DNA of 64,000 nucleotides from Chryseobacterium sp. FH2 (GCF_001045455.1 NZ_LFNE01000008.1:98244-162243); one strand, 5' to 3'; counted from the stretch's first letter, positions 27,552-37,220 are shown. Notes: generated by a model not told the origin, from the letters alone. A program made the numbers and translations.

Positions 27552-27593
27552 AAAGAAAACCGGCGCGCTAAATTTAGCGCGCCGGTTTTCTTT
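27552..27593. terminator. GC-rich perfect palindrome, bidirectional terminator
   Basis: A 42-base perfect palindrome (core CCGGCGCGCTAAA mirrored, flanked by AAAGAAAA / TTTTCTTT) between convergent genes. It is the most GC-rich patch of the surrounding AT-rich DNA and has poly-A/T tails on both sides. Confidence 0.85.
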
Positions 27594-27613
27594 ATAAGAT
27601 ATCCTTTGTCCTA

Positions 27614-28690
27614 TTATACGAAAGGAGCCTTAACTACTTTTGCAGGAATATTTTTATTTCTTACCTGAATGAAGATTTCAGAACCTAATTTGAAGTGAGG
27701 CTTATCAACATAAGCCAGTCCTAGACCAACTTTTTTCATTGGGGACTGAGTCCCGGAAGTTACTTTCCCGATTACGTTTCCTTCTGCGTCTACAACAGGG
27801 TAGTCATGTCTGGGAACACCTTTTTCAGTCAGTTCAAAAGCAACCAATTTTCTTGTAACACCTTCTTCTTTTTGCTTTGCGAAAGTATCTTTAGAAACGA
27901 AGTCTTTGTCAAATTTTGTAATCCATCCAAGGCCGGCTTCGATTGGTGAAGTGGTATCGTCAATATCATTTCCATAAAGGCAGAAACCTTTTTCAAGTCT
28001 CAAAGTATCTCTCGCAGCCAATCCGCAAGGAATAAGCCCCTCAGGTGCACCAGCTTCGATAATGGCATCCCAAAGTTTTACAGCATCTTCATTCTTGAAA
28101 TAGATTTCGAAACCTCCGCTTCCTGTATATCCTGTGTTTGAGATGATTACATCATTTACTCCTGCCACAGAACCTACTGTGAAGTTATAGTAAGGAATTT
28201 CAGAAAGGGTAGTTTCTGTTAATTTCTGAAGGATTTCAGTAGCTTTTGGCCCCTGAACGGCCAATAACGACATATCGTCAGAAGCATTCGTCATTTTAGC
28301 CCCGAAAGTATTGTATTTTGAAATATGATTCCAGTCTTTATCAATATTTGAAGCGTTTACAACGACAAAATATTTATCATTTTCTATTTTGTAAACGATA
28401 AGGTCATCCACAATTCCTCCATTTTCGTTTGGAAGGCAAGAATATTGAGCTTTTCCGTTTTCCAGAGCATCTACATTGTTGGTAGTTACCAATTGTAAAA
28501 GTTCTTTAGAACCGGGACCTTCCACAAAAAATTGTCCCATGTGAGAAACGTCAAACAATCCTGCTTTTTCTCTTACTGCAAAATGTTCTTCAGTAACTCC
28601 GGAATATTGTACAGGCATTTCGAAACCTGCAAAAGGTACGATTTTAGCTCCCAGAGAAACATGTTTGTCGTACAAGGCTGTTTTCTTCAT
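27614..28690 (-). CDS. gcvT: Aminomethyltransferase, glycine cleavage T protein
   Basis: 358 residues. GcvT fold with F-D-V-S-H-M-G-Q, the catalytic Asp region G-I-V-D-D-L, and [12 protein letters not shown]. It transfers the methylene group from the aminomethyl-lipoyl H protein to tetrahydrofolate in the cytosol. Length is normal. It is the last of three same-strand genes (idi, secreted protein, gcvT) with short gaps of 5-9 bases, so probably one operon. Confidence 0.95.
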   Translation of the reverse strand: MKKTALYDKHVSLGAKIVPFAGFEMPVQYSGVTEEHFAVREKAGLFDVSHMGQFFVEGPGSKELLQLVTTNNVDALENGKAQYSCLPNENGGIVDDLIVYKIENDKYFVVVNASNIDKDWNHISKYNTFGAKMTNASDDMSLLAVQGPKATEILQKLTETTLSEIPYYNFTVGSVAGVNDVIISNTGYTGSGGFEIYFKNEDAVKLWDAIIEAGAPEGLIPCGLAARDTLRLEKGFCLYGNDIDDTTSPIEAGLGWITKFDKDFVSKDTFAKQKEEGVTRKLVAFELTEKGVPRHDYPVVDAEGNVIGKVTSGTQSPMKKVGLGLAYVDKPHFKLGSEIFIQVRNKNIPAKVVKAPFV

Positions 28691-28699
28691 ATTTAATTT

Positions 28700-29170
28700 T
28701 TATTTCTTTATTTTAAAACTGTTAAAAGTTTCGTTGAAAAGTGACATATAGTTTCCGTTCCAGAATTTCTGACCACAGTTGATGGAAACTAAATATAAAT
28801 CTTTGTCTTTCTGAAAAACCTTAGTAATCCAGAAAAGTTTTTCTTTTTCGTCAAAGTATTCGTAAAAATATTCTGTATATCCTTTTTTACCCTTACTGCT
28901 TTTTACTTTACTCTCATCATCAGAAGAATGATAAAGTGCAAGGATAAATTTTTTTGTTTTTTCTTTCGGGAGTTCCAAATCATGATATTCTGAAATGGTA
29001 ATTGCCCCGATTTCACTGGTGGGGAAAATGTTTACAATATCACTGTCGTTAGTAGATTTCCAGCCCTCCGGGACATTGATAGAGTAATTTGAACTGTCAT
29101 ATGTTTTAACTCTTTGAGCAGAAGAAAAAAATCCTGCTAAAAATGTCAATATTAATATTCCTCTCTTCAT
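28700..29170 (-). CDS. Secreted PsbP/DUF1795-like hypothetical protein
   Basis: 156 residues with signal peptide (about 1-18, ending S-S-A-Q). The body (Y-S-I-N-V-P-E-G-W near residue 30, then strands) resembles the small PsbP-like/DUF1795 alpha-beta fold. Function unknown. It sits between idi and gcvT in an apparent operon. Confidence 0.65.
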   Translation of the reverse strand: MKRGILILTFLAGFFSSAQRVKTYDSSNYSINVPEGWKSTNDSDIVNIFPTSEIGAITISEYHDLELPKEKTKKFILALYHSSDDESKVKSSKGKKGYTEYFYEYFDEKEKLFWITKVFQKDKDLYLVSINCGQKFWNGNYMSLFNETFNSFKIKK

Positions 29171-29175
29171 TATTA

Positions 29176-29685
29176 TTAAAAATGGTGTTTATATTCTTCC
29201 AAGATAATTTTAAACCATTCTGTAAAATTTTCGGGGGTTTCAGATATTTCTTTGTCTAAATCTTCCATAGAAATATATTTTATTTCTTCAACTTCGTCTT
29301 TATTTAAATTAAAATGACCTTCATAGTTTCCCACAAAAACATGGTCTAGTTCGTGTTCCCAAAGTCCTCCGCCCACATCAGCTTTATAGATGAAATTAAA
29401 CTTTTCTGAAAGCTCAGTCTCAATTCCCAATTCTTCTTTTATACGGCGTTTTGCTCCTTCAATATAAGTTTCCCCGGTTTTGGGGTGCGAACAGACTGCA
29501 TTGGTCCATTTCAACGGAGAATGGTACTTTTCGTTGGCTCTTTTTTGTAAAAGCATCTCGCCTTTATTGTTGAATAGAAACACAGAGAAAGCCCGGTGCA
29601 ACAAGCCGTTGATATGAGCCTGCTGTTTTTCCATTAAGCCTAAAATTTCGTCTTGAGGGTTTACTAAAACTACGAATTCTTCCAT
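29176..29685 (-). CDS. idi: Isopentenyl-diphosphate delta-isomerase, type 1
   Basis: 169 residues. Nudix fold with the catalytic Cys in N-A-V-C-S-H-P (about residue 62) and the Nudix helix G-A-K-R-R-I-K-E-E-L-G-I, plus the acidic residues of Y-K-A-D and E-L-D-H metal site. It interconverts IPP and DMAPP in the cytosol for menaquinone and carotenoid or flexirubin precursors. The promoter box is five bases before the ATG. Confidence 0.92.
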   Translation of the reverse strand: MEEFVVLVNPQDEILGLMEKQQAHINGLLHRAFSVFLFNNKGEMLLQKRANEKYHSPLKWTNAVCSHPKTGETYIEGAKRRIKEELGIETELSEKFNFIYKADVGGGLWEHELDHVFVGNYEGHFNLNKDEVEEIKYISMEDLDKEISETPENFTEWFKIILEEYKHHF

Positions 29686-29690
29686 TTCTA

Positions 29691-29698
29691 CAAATGTA
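29691..29698 (-). promoter_or_regulatory. Promoter box TACATTTG immediately before idi
   Basis: Minus-strand TACATTTG is separated from the idi ATG by only five bases (TAGAA), implying a leaderless or near-leaderless transcript. No clear -33 TTG. Confidence 0.5.
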
Positions 29699-29918
29699 AG
29701 TTTAATAAATGTATTTTGGAAATTTTTGGTAAAACATCATGGCTTTTGCCGGTGAATATGATTAAAACATTAAAAATAGATGGATGCAAAAAAAGAAAAT
29801 TTTTAATCAGAATTACAAAAACACAAGCAGATTGTTTATTTTATTCTTTAAATACTAATTTTTATAGTATAAATTTAATTTAAACTAAGTTTAACAATAG
29901 TTTTTGGGTCAAAAATCG

Positions 29919-29926
29919 TAACTTTG
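29919..29926 (+). promoter_or_regulatory. Promoter box TAACTTTG before the HAD-like gene
   Basis: TAACTTTG fits TAnnTTTG, 15 bases upstream of the ATG at 29941. Confidence 0.5.
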
Positions 29927-29940
29927 CAACTCAAATTTTA

Positions 29941-30348
29941 ATGATGGAATTAGAGTACATAGAGCATATAAGTCCAATTCTGAAGGACGGAGTAAAGAAT
30001 TACTTAATCGATATTGATGGAACAATTACCGAAGATGTTCCAAACGAAGAACCGGAAAGAATGGTCACCTGTGAGCCTTTTCCAGACGCTTTGGAAACTA
30101 TTAACAGATGGTATGATGAAGGTCACCAGATTTGTTTTTTCACTTCAAGAACTGAAAACCTAAAACAAATTACCATTGACTGGTTAGACAAGCACGGTTT
30201 TAAATACCACAGTGTCCTGTGTGGAAAACCAAGAGGAGGGAATTATCACTGGATTGACAACCACCTGGTAAGAGCTACAAGATATAAAGGTAAATTTACC
30301 GACCTTGTGGAAAAGCAAGTAACAATTGAAGTTTTTAAGGAAGATTAA
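29941..30348 (+). CDS. HAD-superfamily protein, short
   Basis: 135 residues. Motif I is visible as Y-L-I-D-I-D-G-T-I-T (about 22-31), motif II as F-F-T-S-R-T, and a late acidic motif W-I-D-N-H. There is no cap domain, so it could act on a large substrate or on a sugar phosphate. ATG ATG at the start; either is possible. serA follows 93 bases later on the same strand, so shared transcription is possible. Substrate unknown. Confidence 0.7.
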   Translation: MMELEYIEHISPILKDGVKNYLIDIDGTITEDVPNEEPERMVTCEPFPDALETINRWYDEGHQICFFTSRTENLKQITIDWLDKHGFKYHSVLCGKPRGGNYHWIDNHLVRATRYKGKFTDLVEKQVTIEVFKED

Positions 30349-30441
30349 AATTATAATTAAAGATTTAAAGATTAAACGATTAAAGTATGCACTTTTCTTT
30401 TAGTTTTTAAATCTTTCAATTTTTAAACAGATACTGTATTT

Positions 30442-31401
30442 ATGAAAGTTTTAGCAAACGATGGATTGGATCAATCTGGTATTGATGCACTGACCGAGAA
30501 AGGTTTTGAGGTAATCACTGCAAAAGTTCCGCAGGAGTTTTTGATAGATTATATTAATGAGCACAAAATCCGTACACTTTTGGTACGCAGTGCTACGCAG
30601 GTGAGAAAAGATATTATTGATAGCTGCCCTTCCCTTGGAATCATTGGTAGAGGAGGAGTAGGAATGGATAATATTGATGTAGATTATGCAAGAGAAAAGG
30701 GAATTCATGTAATCAATACCCCTTCTGCTTCATCAGAATCGGTTGCTGAATTGGTTTTTGCACATTTATTTTCGGGAGCAAGGTTTTTACAGGATTCAAA
30801 CAGAAAAATGCCTTTAACAGGCGATACTGAATTTGCAAATCTTAAAAAATCTTATGCTGCAGGTATCGAATTGAAAGGGAAGACAATCGGTATTATAGGA
30901 ATGGGAAGAATCGGGCAGGAAGTGGCAAAAATAGCTTTAGGCCTTGGTATGAGAGTGATTGCAGCTGATAATAATGTAGGTAGGGCAAGTATAAAAGTAA
31001 CATTTTACAACAATCAGTTTATCAACGTGGATATTGAAACTGAGCCGCTTCAAGATGTTTTAAAGCATTCAGATTTTATTACCCTTCATGTTCCGGCGCA
31101 GAAAGAAGGATATATGATTGGAAAGAGTGAATTTGAAATGATGAAAGACGGAGTTGCTATCGTAAACTGCTCAAGAGGTGGTGTTATTGACGAAACAGCT
31201 TTAATCGAAGCATTAGATTCAGGAAAGGTAAGATTTGCGGGTCTTGATGTTTTCATCAATGAGCCGACTCCTTCAAAAGCTATTTTGAATCACTCAAAAA
31301 TTTCTTTAACTCCTCACACAGGTGCTTCCACACTGGAAGCTCAGGATAGAATCGGGCTTTCTCTGGCAGAACAGATTTCAAGTATTTTACAGATACATTA
31401 A
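30442..31401 (+). CDS. serA: D-3-phosphoglycerate dehydrogenase (short form)
   Basis: 319 residues. NAD-binding G-M-G-R-I-G-Q-E (about 154), catalytic Arg in N-C-S-R-G-G-V-I-D, Glu in N-E-P-T and His in L-T-P-H-T-G-A-S-T. It lacks the C-terminal ACT/ASB domains of long SerA, so allosteric serine inhibition through ACT is not expected. It oxidises 3-phosphoglycerate, the first step of serine synthesis. Other D-2-hydroxyacid dehydrogenases share the fold; SerA is the best fit. A terminator follows. Confidence 0.87.
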   Translation: MKVLANDGLDQSGIDALTEKGFEVITAKVPQEFLIDYINEHKIRTLLVRSATQVRKDIIDSCPSLGIIGRGGVGMDNIDVDYAREKGIHVINTPSASSESVAELVFAHLFSGARFLQDSNRKMPLTGDTEFANLKKSYAAGIELKGKTIGIIGMGRIGQEVAKIALGLGMRVIAADNNVGRASIKVTFYNNQFINVDIETEPLQDVLKHSDFITLHVPAQKEGYMIGKSEFEMMKDGVAIVNCSRGGVIDETALIEALDSGKVRFAGLDVFINEPTPSKAILNHSKISLTPHTGASTLEAQDRIGLSLAEQISSILQIH

Positions 31402-31420
31402 TTTCTGAAATTTAAAATAA

Positions 31421-31450
31421 AAAACACCTCAATTTGAGGTGTTTCTGTTT
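31421..31450. terminator. Bidirectional terminator between serA and mscL
   Basis: Stem AAACACCTCAA / TTGAGGTGTTT with a tight loop between two convergent genes and a T-rich tail on each strand. The last bases touch the mscL 3' end. Confidence 0.8.
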
Positions 31451-31831
31451 TTATATATTGTTTTTGCTTTTCAACAAATCTCTGATTTCCATTAATAATT
31501 TTTGGTCTTCGGTTGGTCCCGCAGGAGCTACTTCGTCTTTTTTAATAACCTTGTTTGCGCCTTTTATCAGCCAAAAAAGTACCATTGCGATACATAAAAA
31601 ACTAATCACTGCAGAAAGGAAATTACCATACGTAACGCCATTCCATGATAATTTTGATATGTTTTCCGCGCCTGCAGCCTTTAAAGCCGGATTTAATAAA
31701 AGCGGAGTAATTACATCTTCCACTAAGGAGGAAACAATTTTTCCAAATGCCCCACCGATGATCACACCGACAGCTAAATCAAGTACGTTGCCCTTAAATG
31801 CAAACTCTTTAAATTCTTTAACAAATCCCAT
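31451..31831 (-). CDS. mscL: Large-conductance mechanosensitive channel
   Basis: 126 residues. N-terminal amphipathic helix M-G-F-V-K-E-F-K-E-F-A-F-K-G-N, first pore helix with G-V-I-I-G-G-A-F-G-K-I-V, second helix (about 70-93) and a C-terminal helix bundle (E-D-Q-K-L-L-M-E-I-R-D-L-L). It forms a pentameric emergency valve in the inner membrane against osmotic downshock. Confidence 0.95.
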   Translation of the reverse strand: MGFVKEFKEFAFKGNVLDLAVGVIIGGAFGKIVSSLVEDVITPLLLNPALKAAGAENISKLSWNGVTYGNFLSAVISFLCIAMVLFWLIKGANKVIKKDEVAPAGPTEDQKLLMEIRDLLKSKNNI

Positions 31832-32019
31832 AATTTATATTTTTAATAATTATTTTCAAAATGTATGTTTAAAAATATGAAAAGTTTTACACTTTTTACA
31901 CTTTTTTGATTAAAAATCTACAGATTTATTGGAGTCGGGAGATGCTTTTGTATATTGGGATTTTAAAATACTTTTTGTAAATTGCTTTAGGCTTAATCAG
32001 TTAAGTCTTTATTATAAAT

Positions 32020-33534
32020 ATGAAAATTTTTACTACCGAACAAATTCGTGAAGCTGATCACTATACTATTCAACAGGAATCAATTTCTTCCACCCAGTTA
32101 ATGGAAAGGGCGGCTTTCGCCTGTGTACACTGGATTTCAGAAAACTGTAAAAATCACAGGAATTTTGCTGTATTTTGTGGTAATGGCAATAATGGAGGAG
32201 ATGGTTTTGCTATTGCAAGAATGCTGTATTTAAAAGGTTTTGATGTGGATGTTTTTGTAAATCCCAAAGCTAAATTATCTCATGATGCCAATGTAAATTT
32301 TAAAGAATTAAAGGAAATTCCGGAAGTCATTATCAAGAATTTTAAAGATGTTGAGCATTATCGTTTTGATAGCCGGACAATTATTATTGATGCTGTTTTC
32401 GGAACAGGTTTGTCAAGAAATATAGAAGGTGAATTTAAAGATTTGATTGATGTTTTAAATTCAAAAAAGAGCGTCAAAATATCTATTGATGTTCCATCGG
32501 GACTTTTTGCCGATAAAACGTTAGATGAAAATTCCACTGTGTTTAAAGCTGATTATACATTGAGTTTTCAATATTGGAAAAAAAGTTTTTTACATCCCGA
32601 AACAGGAAAATATACAGGGAAAGTGGAGATTTTAGATATAAGTTTAAGTGAAGAATATATTTCGCAAACCGAAACAAATGATTTTATCATCAGTGATGAA
32701 ATTGTTAAAAATATTTTTAAACCAAGACAGGATTTTTCCCACAAAGGAACTTACGGTGAGGTAACGATTGTTGCCGGAAGTTATGGTAAAGTAGGTGCTG
32801 CTGTTTTATCAACAAAGTCAGCCTTAAAAACGGGTACGGGGCTAACTTTTGTTAATGCTCCTGAATGCGGTTATGAAATTCTCCAAACCTCCTGCCCTGA
32901 AGCCATGTTTGTAGAAGGAGGAAGTGAAATTATTGAAAGTATTGAAGTTAATGAAGATTCAGTTTACGGAATTGGCCCAGGTTTGGGAACTGATGAAAAA
33001 ACAGAAAAAGCTTTATTAGAATTTTTAAAAAAATATGCTAAACCATTGATTTTGGATGCTGATGCTTTAAATATTATTTCTAAAGTTAAAAATAGCTTAC
33101 AATTAATACCTGAAAAATCAATCATTACACCACATCCTAAAGAATTTGAAAGACTATTTGGAAGAACAACAGATTCATTTGAAAGAGTAGAGCTGGCTAG
33201 GAAAAAAGCTGGAGAATTAGGAATTATAATTGTTTTAAAGGATCATCACACACAGATTGTTACTCCTGAAGGAAATGTTTTTTATAATATTACAGGTAAT
33301 GCAGGGTTGGCAAAAGGCGGAAGCGGGGATATTTTGACGGGAATTATTACTTCGTTTTTAGCGCAAGGCTATTTTGAAGAACACGCCGCTATATTGGGGA
33401 TTTGGTTTCACGGGAAGTCTGCTGATTTTGCTGCTGAGAAATTTTCTAAAGAAGCTATGTTGCCAACAGATGTTATTAATGAATTCGGGAATGTTTTTAA
33501 AGAAATTAATAGTAAAGTTGAGAAAGAACTGTGA
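32020..33534 (+). CDS. nnr: Bifunctional NAD(P)H-hydrate epimerase/dehydratase
   Basis: 504 residues. N-terminal epimerase (YjeF_N) with G-N-G-N-N-G-G-D-G-F about residue 54; C-terminal ADP-dependent dehydratase with G-P-G-L-G-T, L-D-A-D-A-L and N-A-G-L-A-K-G-G-S-G-D-I-L-T-G. It repairs hydrated NAD(P)H in the cytosol. Standard fused length. A bidirectional terminator separates it from lgt. Confidence 0.94.
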   Translation: MKIFTTEQIREADHYTIQQESISSTQLMERAAFACVHWISENCKNHRNFAVFCGNGNNGGDGFAIARMLYLKGFDVDVFVNPKAKLSHDANVNFKELKEIPEVIIKNFKDVEHYRFDSRTIIIDAVFGTGLSRNIEGEFKDLIDVLNSKKSVKISIDVPSGLFADKTLDENSTVFKADYTLSFQYWKKSFLHPETGKYTGKVEILDISLSEEYISQTETNDFIISDEIVKNIFKPRQDFSHKGTYGEVTIVAGSYGKVGAAVLSTKSALKTGTGLTFVNAPECGYEILQTSCPEAMFVEGGSEIIESIEVNEDSVYGIGPGLGTDEKTEKALLEFLKKYAKPLILDADALNIISKVKNSLQLIPEKSIITPHPKEFERLFGRTTDSFERVELARKKAGELGIIIVLKDHHTQIVTPEGNVFYNITGNAGLAKGGSGDILTGIITSFLAQGYFEEHAAILGIWFHGKSADFAAEKFSKEAMLPTDVINEFGNVFKEINSKVEKEL

Positions 33535-33553
33535 CATATAACTTACAGAAATG

Positions 33554-33592
33554 AAAAGACAAGTTTATATTATCGTAAACTTGTCTTTTTTA
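33554..33592. terminator. Bidirectional terminator between nnr and lgt
   Basis: Perfect 14-base stem AAAAGACAAGTTTA / TAAACTTGTCTTTT with an 8-base loop between convergent genes. Confidence 0.85.
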
Positions 33593-33613
33593 TAATTGAA
33601 TTTAACTGAAAAA

Positions 33614-34882
33614 CTATTCAGGTTTTTCGTTTTCTGCCTGCGTTATTTTAAATTTCTTAGAAACAATCATAATCACAACACCCGCGATCATAAAAGGAAT
33701 TGAAAGAACTTGCCCCGTATTTAATCCTCCGAATTGGATAAATTCATCACCTTGAGGCTCTTTTAAGAATTCTACAAAGAACCTGATTGCCCAAAGAATA
33801 ATAAAGAATAATCCGAATAGCCATCCCTGCTGGTATTTTTTATTGGTCTTTCTGTATAAAATCCACAATAAAACGAATAAACAAACATATCCAAAAGCTT
33901 CAAATAGCTGCGCAGGATAACGTGGAACAGTGATTCCGTATTCGCTGCTCTGCTGTGGAAAAAACATTGCAAAAGGTGAGTTGGGATCAACTTGTTTTCC
34001 GATGATTTCAGAGTTGAAAAAGTTACCCATTCTTACAAAAGCCCCACCCAAAGAAACTACGATTCCCAATCTGTCATACACCCAGAAAGGATTTTTCTTA
34101 ATAATTTTGAATGAATAATACAATGTCGTGAAAATCAAGGCGATCGTTGCACCATGACTTGCCAAGCCTGAAAATCCTGTAAATTTTAATCCGTTTTTAG
34201 TACTTATCGGTAAAAATACGCTCCAGAAATCTTCTTTGAATAGTTCCGGCTGATAAAAAATAACATGCCCCATTCTTGCACCTAGAATAGTTCCAATCAA
34301 TGTCCAGGTGAAAAGAGGCTCAAGATATTTTAAGTTTACGTTATCAATTTTGAAGATTTTTGTCATTAAAATATATCCAAACCCAAAAGCGAAAATAAAC
34401 ATTAAGCTATAAAAATGCAGTGTAATCGGGCCTAATTGAATTCCTTTTGAAGGATCCCATATTTTGAAAGAAGTTTCAAGCTCTACTTTATCTGAAGCTG
34501 TGATAGGTTTATTTGATTTTACAGCATATTTAAAGGTATTAATAGTTTGCTCTGAAACCGGAGTATCAATTAATTTGAAATTCTTATCAAAAAACTGATA
34601 TTGAGCGTCTTTAAATTTAGTTAAAGTTAATGCGCTGAAATTATAGTAATTGGGTTCAAAGTTAGATTCGTTCAAAATTACCAAAATATTGCCGTCTATC
34701 TTTCTGTCCGGAAATACGTTGAGATCTCCAAGCTCAGTCGTAGCATAAATCTTTACAGGAACATCTGTGGAATTCACTTTTAAAGTTCCGTCTGACAGGC
34801 CTCCGGGATAGTTTTGAGCAAAAAGACATTGTGTCATGAATGCAAATATTGTGAGGTAGATTCTGAAAAAAATATTACTCAT
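33614..34882 (-). CDS. lgt: Prolipoprotein diacylglyceryl transferase with N-terminal extension
   Basis: 422 residues, longer than the usual 260-300. The Lgt body starts about residue 150 (L-G-P-I-T-L-H-F-Y-S) and shows the family motifs G-A-R-M-G-H-V-I-F, G-L-A-S-H-G-A and the signature V-R-M-G-N-F-F-N-S-E-I-I-G. It transfers diacylglycerol to the lipobox Cys of lipoproteins in the inner membrane. Residues 1-150 add a signal peptide (about 1-22, ending F-A-Q) and a beta-rich domain of unknown role, presumably periplasmic. Upstream of yidD on the opposite side of a short gap, same strand order yidD-lgt. Confidence 0.88.
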   Translation of the reverse strand: MSNIFFRIYLTIFAFMTQCLFAQNYPGGLSDGTLKVNSTDVPVKIYATTELGDLNVFPDRKIDGNILVILNESNFEPNYYNFSALTLTKFKDAQYQFFDKNFKLIDTPVSEQTINTFKYAVKSNKPITASDKVELETSFKIWDPSKGIQLGPITLHFYSLMFIFAFGFGYILMTKIFKIDNVNLKYLEPLFTWTLIGTILGARMGHVIFYQPELFKEDFWSVFLPISTKNGLKFTGFSGLASHGATIALIFTTLYYSFKIIKKNPFWVYDRLGIVVSLGGAFVRMGNFFNSEIIGKQVDPNSPFAMFFPQQSSEYGITVPRYPAQLFEAFGYVCLFVLLWILYRKTNKKYQQGWLFGLFFIILWAIRFFVEFLKEPQGDEFIQFGGLNTGQVLSIPFMIAGVVIMIVSKKFKITQAENEKPE

Positions 34883-34917
34883 TTTTATTTTTTTAGTAAG
34901 TTTTTTATTTATTGAAA

Positions 34918-35160
34918 TTATTTTTTGGGTGGAACGGGATCATATCCGCTTCCTCCCCAGGGATGACATCTTGCTATTCTTTTTAAGCCTAACCAAAACC
35001 CCTTGAAAATGCCGTGAACCTGCAATGATTTTACCATATAGTGCGAGCAGGTAGGCTCATATCGGCAATTTTTGGGAAGTAAAGGCGAGATGAACCATTG
35101 GTAAAATCTGATTAAAATTACCAAAGGAAAAGTAATGATTTTGTTGGTTGTAAGTTTCAA
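34918..35160 (-). CDS. yidD: Membrane protein insertion efficiency factor YidD
   Basis: 80 residues. Typical [22 protein letters not shown], and [14 protein letters not shown]. It associates with YidC at the inner membrane. Full length; 35 bases upstream of lgt on the same strand. Confidence 0.93.
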   Translation of the reverse strand: MKLTTNKIITFPLVILIRFYQWFISPLLPKNCRYEPTCSHYMVKSLQVHGIFKGFWLGLKRIARCHPWGGSGYDPVPPKK

Positions 35161-35350
35161 AACATTGCAAAAATAGGGTAAAAAATTGAAAATTAGTTTA
35201 AATTTGTTGAAGTTTCAGGACATGAAAAGGGAGTTTCGTCGGATAAAACAAGGTGTTCGTCGATTTGGCATCTTTATGGATTTACAATCATAATATTTAT
35301 AGCTGTTCTGTACTCTTTGTATTGAAAATTTTAGTTTAAATTAAAAAATC

Positions 35351-36628
35351 TTGAATCAAAATATTCCATTAGCAGAAAAATTAAGACCTAAAACGTTGGA
35401 TGAAGTTTTAGGACAGGAGCACCTTACCGGAGAAAAAGGGACAATCAGGAAAATGATAGATAATAACGCTCTGAATTCACTTATTTTATGGGGACCTCCG
35501 GGAACAGGAAAAACAACTCTTGCGGAAATCATTTCTGAAAAATCCGGTCGTAAATTTTATAAACTTTCCGCTGTTTCTTCAGGTGTGAAGGACGTTCGTG
35601 ATGTCATCGAGGATGCTAAAAAACAAAATTTATTTTCAGGCAAATCGCCTATTTTATTCATTGATGAAATTCACCGATTTAATAAATCTCAGCAAGATTC
35701 TCTTCTTCACGCTGTAGAAAAAGGCTGGATTGTTCTTATTGGCGCTACAACAGAAAATCCTAGTTTCGAGGTGGTTTCGGCTTTGCTTTCGAGAAGTCAG
35801 GTATATATTTTAAAGGCTTTGAGCTATGAAAAACTTGAAGAATTAATTGACATCGCTCTGGATAGGTTTAATAAAGATGAAAATACCGATTTTATAATCA
35901 CTGACAAACAAGCTTTTATTCAATATTCGGGAGGTGACGGAAGAAAATTAATCAATTCTGTGGAATTGGTTTTAAATCAATACATCAATTCCAATAAAAA
36001 AGAAATTCTTAACGAAGATGTGCTTGAAGTTTTACAGGAAACGATGGCATTGTATGATAAGAATGGGGAGCAACATTATGATATTATTTCAGCTTTTATA
36101 AAATCAATGCGGGGAAGTGATCCGAATGGTGCTGTATATTGGTTGGCAAGAATGATTGCGGGAGGTGAAGATATTAAATTTATTGCCAGAAGGATGCTGA
36201 TTTTAGCTGCGGAAGATATAGGCCTGGCGAATCCAAATGCGTTGGTTATTGCTAACAATTGTTTTCAGGCTGTAAACGTCATCGGAAATCCTGAAGCGAG
36301 AATAATTCTTAGTGAAGCGGCTGTTTATCTTGCGGTTTCTCCAAAAAGCAATTCTGCGTACATGGCGATTAATGATGCTTTGGCTTTGGTGAAAAAAACC
36401 GGTAATCTGCCGGTTCCGTTACATTTGAGAAATGCACCTACAAAGCTGATGAAAGATTTGGATTATGGAAAAGAGTATAAGTATGCACATTCTTATGAAG
36501 GCAGTTTTGTAGATCAGGATTTTCTTCCCGAGGAAATCAAAAATATAAAACTTTATGAACCGGGAAATAATGCTACTGAGAAAAAGATTTATGATGAGTT
36601 AAAGAAAAAATGGAATAATAAATATTAA
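35351..36628 (+). CDS. rarA: Replication-associated recombination protein A
   Basis: 425 residues. AAA+ clamp-loader-like ATPase: Walker A G-P-P-G-T-G-K-T-T, Walker B L-F-I-D-E-I-H-R-F, sensor A-T-T-E-N-P, then the MgsA C-terminal domain (R-R-M-L-I-L-A-A-E-D-I-G-L-A-N). It acts at stalled replication forks. Start is TTG at 35351, chosen because the conserved start N-Q-N-I-P-L-A-E-K-L-R-P-K-T-L-D needs it. Followed by a terminator. Confidence 0.93.
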   Translation: MNQNIPLAEKLRPKTLDEVLGQEHLTGEKGTIRKMIDNNALNSLILWGPPGTGKTTLAEIISEKSGRKFYKLSAVSSGVKDVRDVIEDAKKQNLFSGKSPILFIDEIHRFNKSQQDSLLHAVEKGWIVLIGATTENPSFEVVSALLSRSQVYILKALSYEKLEELIDIALDRFNKDENTDFIITDKQAFIQYSGGDGRKLINSVELVLNQYINSNKKEILNEDVLEVLQETMALYDKNGEQHYDIISAFIKSMRGSDPNGAVYWLARMIAGGEDIKFIARRMLILAAEDIGLANPNALVIANNCFQAVNVIGNPEARIILSEAAVYLAVSPKSNSAYMAINDALALVKKTGNLPVPLHLRNAPTKLMKDLDYGKEYKYAHSYEGSFVDQDFLPEEIKNIKLYEPGNNATEKKIYDELKKKWNNKY

Positions 36629-36660
36629 AAAAGGATACTCTATTGAGTATCCTTTTGTTT
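36629..36660. terminator. Terminator after rarA, bidirectional
   Basis: Perfect 12-base stem AAAAGGATACTC / GAGTATCCTTTT with loop TATT, between two convergent genes. Confidence 0.85.
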
Positions 36661-36678
36661 GGATATGATCTTGGGAAA

Positions 36679-37113
36679 TTATCTCGAAGTATTTATGAAT
36701 AAAGACTTTTTACCATTAATGTCTTTCACTTCCATATTCGCTAAGATGTCTCCGTACACTTTGGTTTCAGTGTCTGAAAATTCATAACCGTCAATGAAAA
36801 CAGGAGTATCTTTTGGGAGTTGCTTTTGTTCATTTAACTGTGCAAGTGTCAGTCTGTCTAGTCCCTCAAAACCTTTTTTGATTTTAAATTCCGTTAATCC
36901 TTTTTCAGCAATATCACTGTATTTTTTTAAGTTTGTAGGCAGGTTTGCAGGTGTTTTATAGACATTCATGCTTTGTACAATGTCTTTTCTTGCATTAAAC
37001 ATATCTATTGTTCCTACAATATCATTGGCAACCGCAAATCTCGTGGTAGGGTTCTTCTGAGCCAATAAAGTAGCAGAAGCAAATAGTAATAAAGAGTAGA
37101 AAATTTTTTTCAT
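36679..37113 (-). CDS. Secreted hypothetical protein
   Basis: 144 residues. Signal peptide about 1-18 (ending L-L-A-Q). No family recognised; the C-terminal part (V-F-I-D-G-Y-E-F-S-D-T-E-T-K-V-Y) reads like a TonB-plug or carboxypeptidase-like strand pattern, but this is weak. Same strand as the large DUF2339 gene 108 bases upstream. Confidence 0.55.
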   Translation of the reverse strand: MKKIFYSLLLFASATLLAQKNPTTRFAVANDIVGTIDMFNARKDIVQSMNVYKTPANLPTNLKKYSDIAEKGLTEFKIKKGFEGLDRLTLAQLNEQKQLPKDTPVFIDGYEFSDTETKVYGDILANMEVKDINGKKSLFINTSR

Positions 37114-37220
37114 AGCTGGAAGAATATGTAAATGTTAAAAACTGGATAAATATAGTTATTTTTCACAAAATGTGAATGGATTTTCGGTTTAATTTAATAA
37201 TTAATCATAGAATAATGATT

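Noticed and set aside
35222..35293. 23-codon frame between yidD and rarA (M-K-R-E-F-R-R-I-K-Q-G)
   Set aside because: Too short, no homologous pattern recognised; the rarA 5' region explains the sequence equally well.
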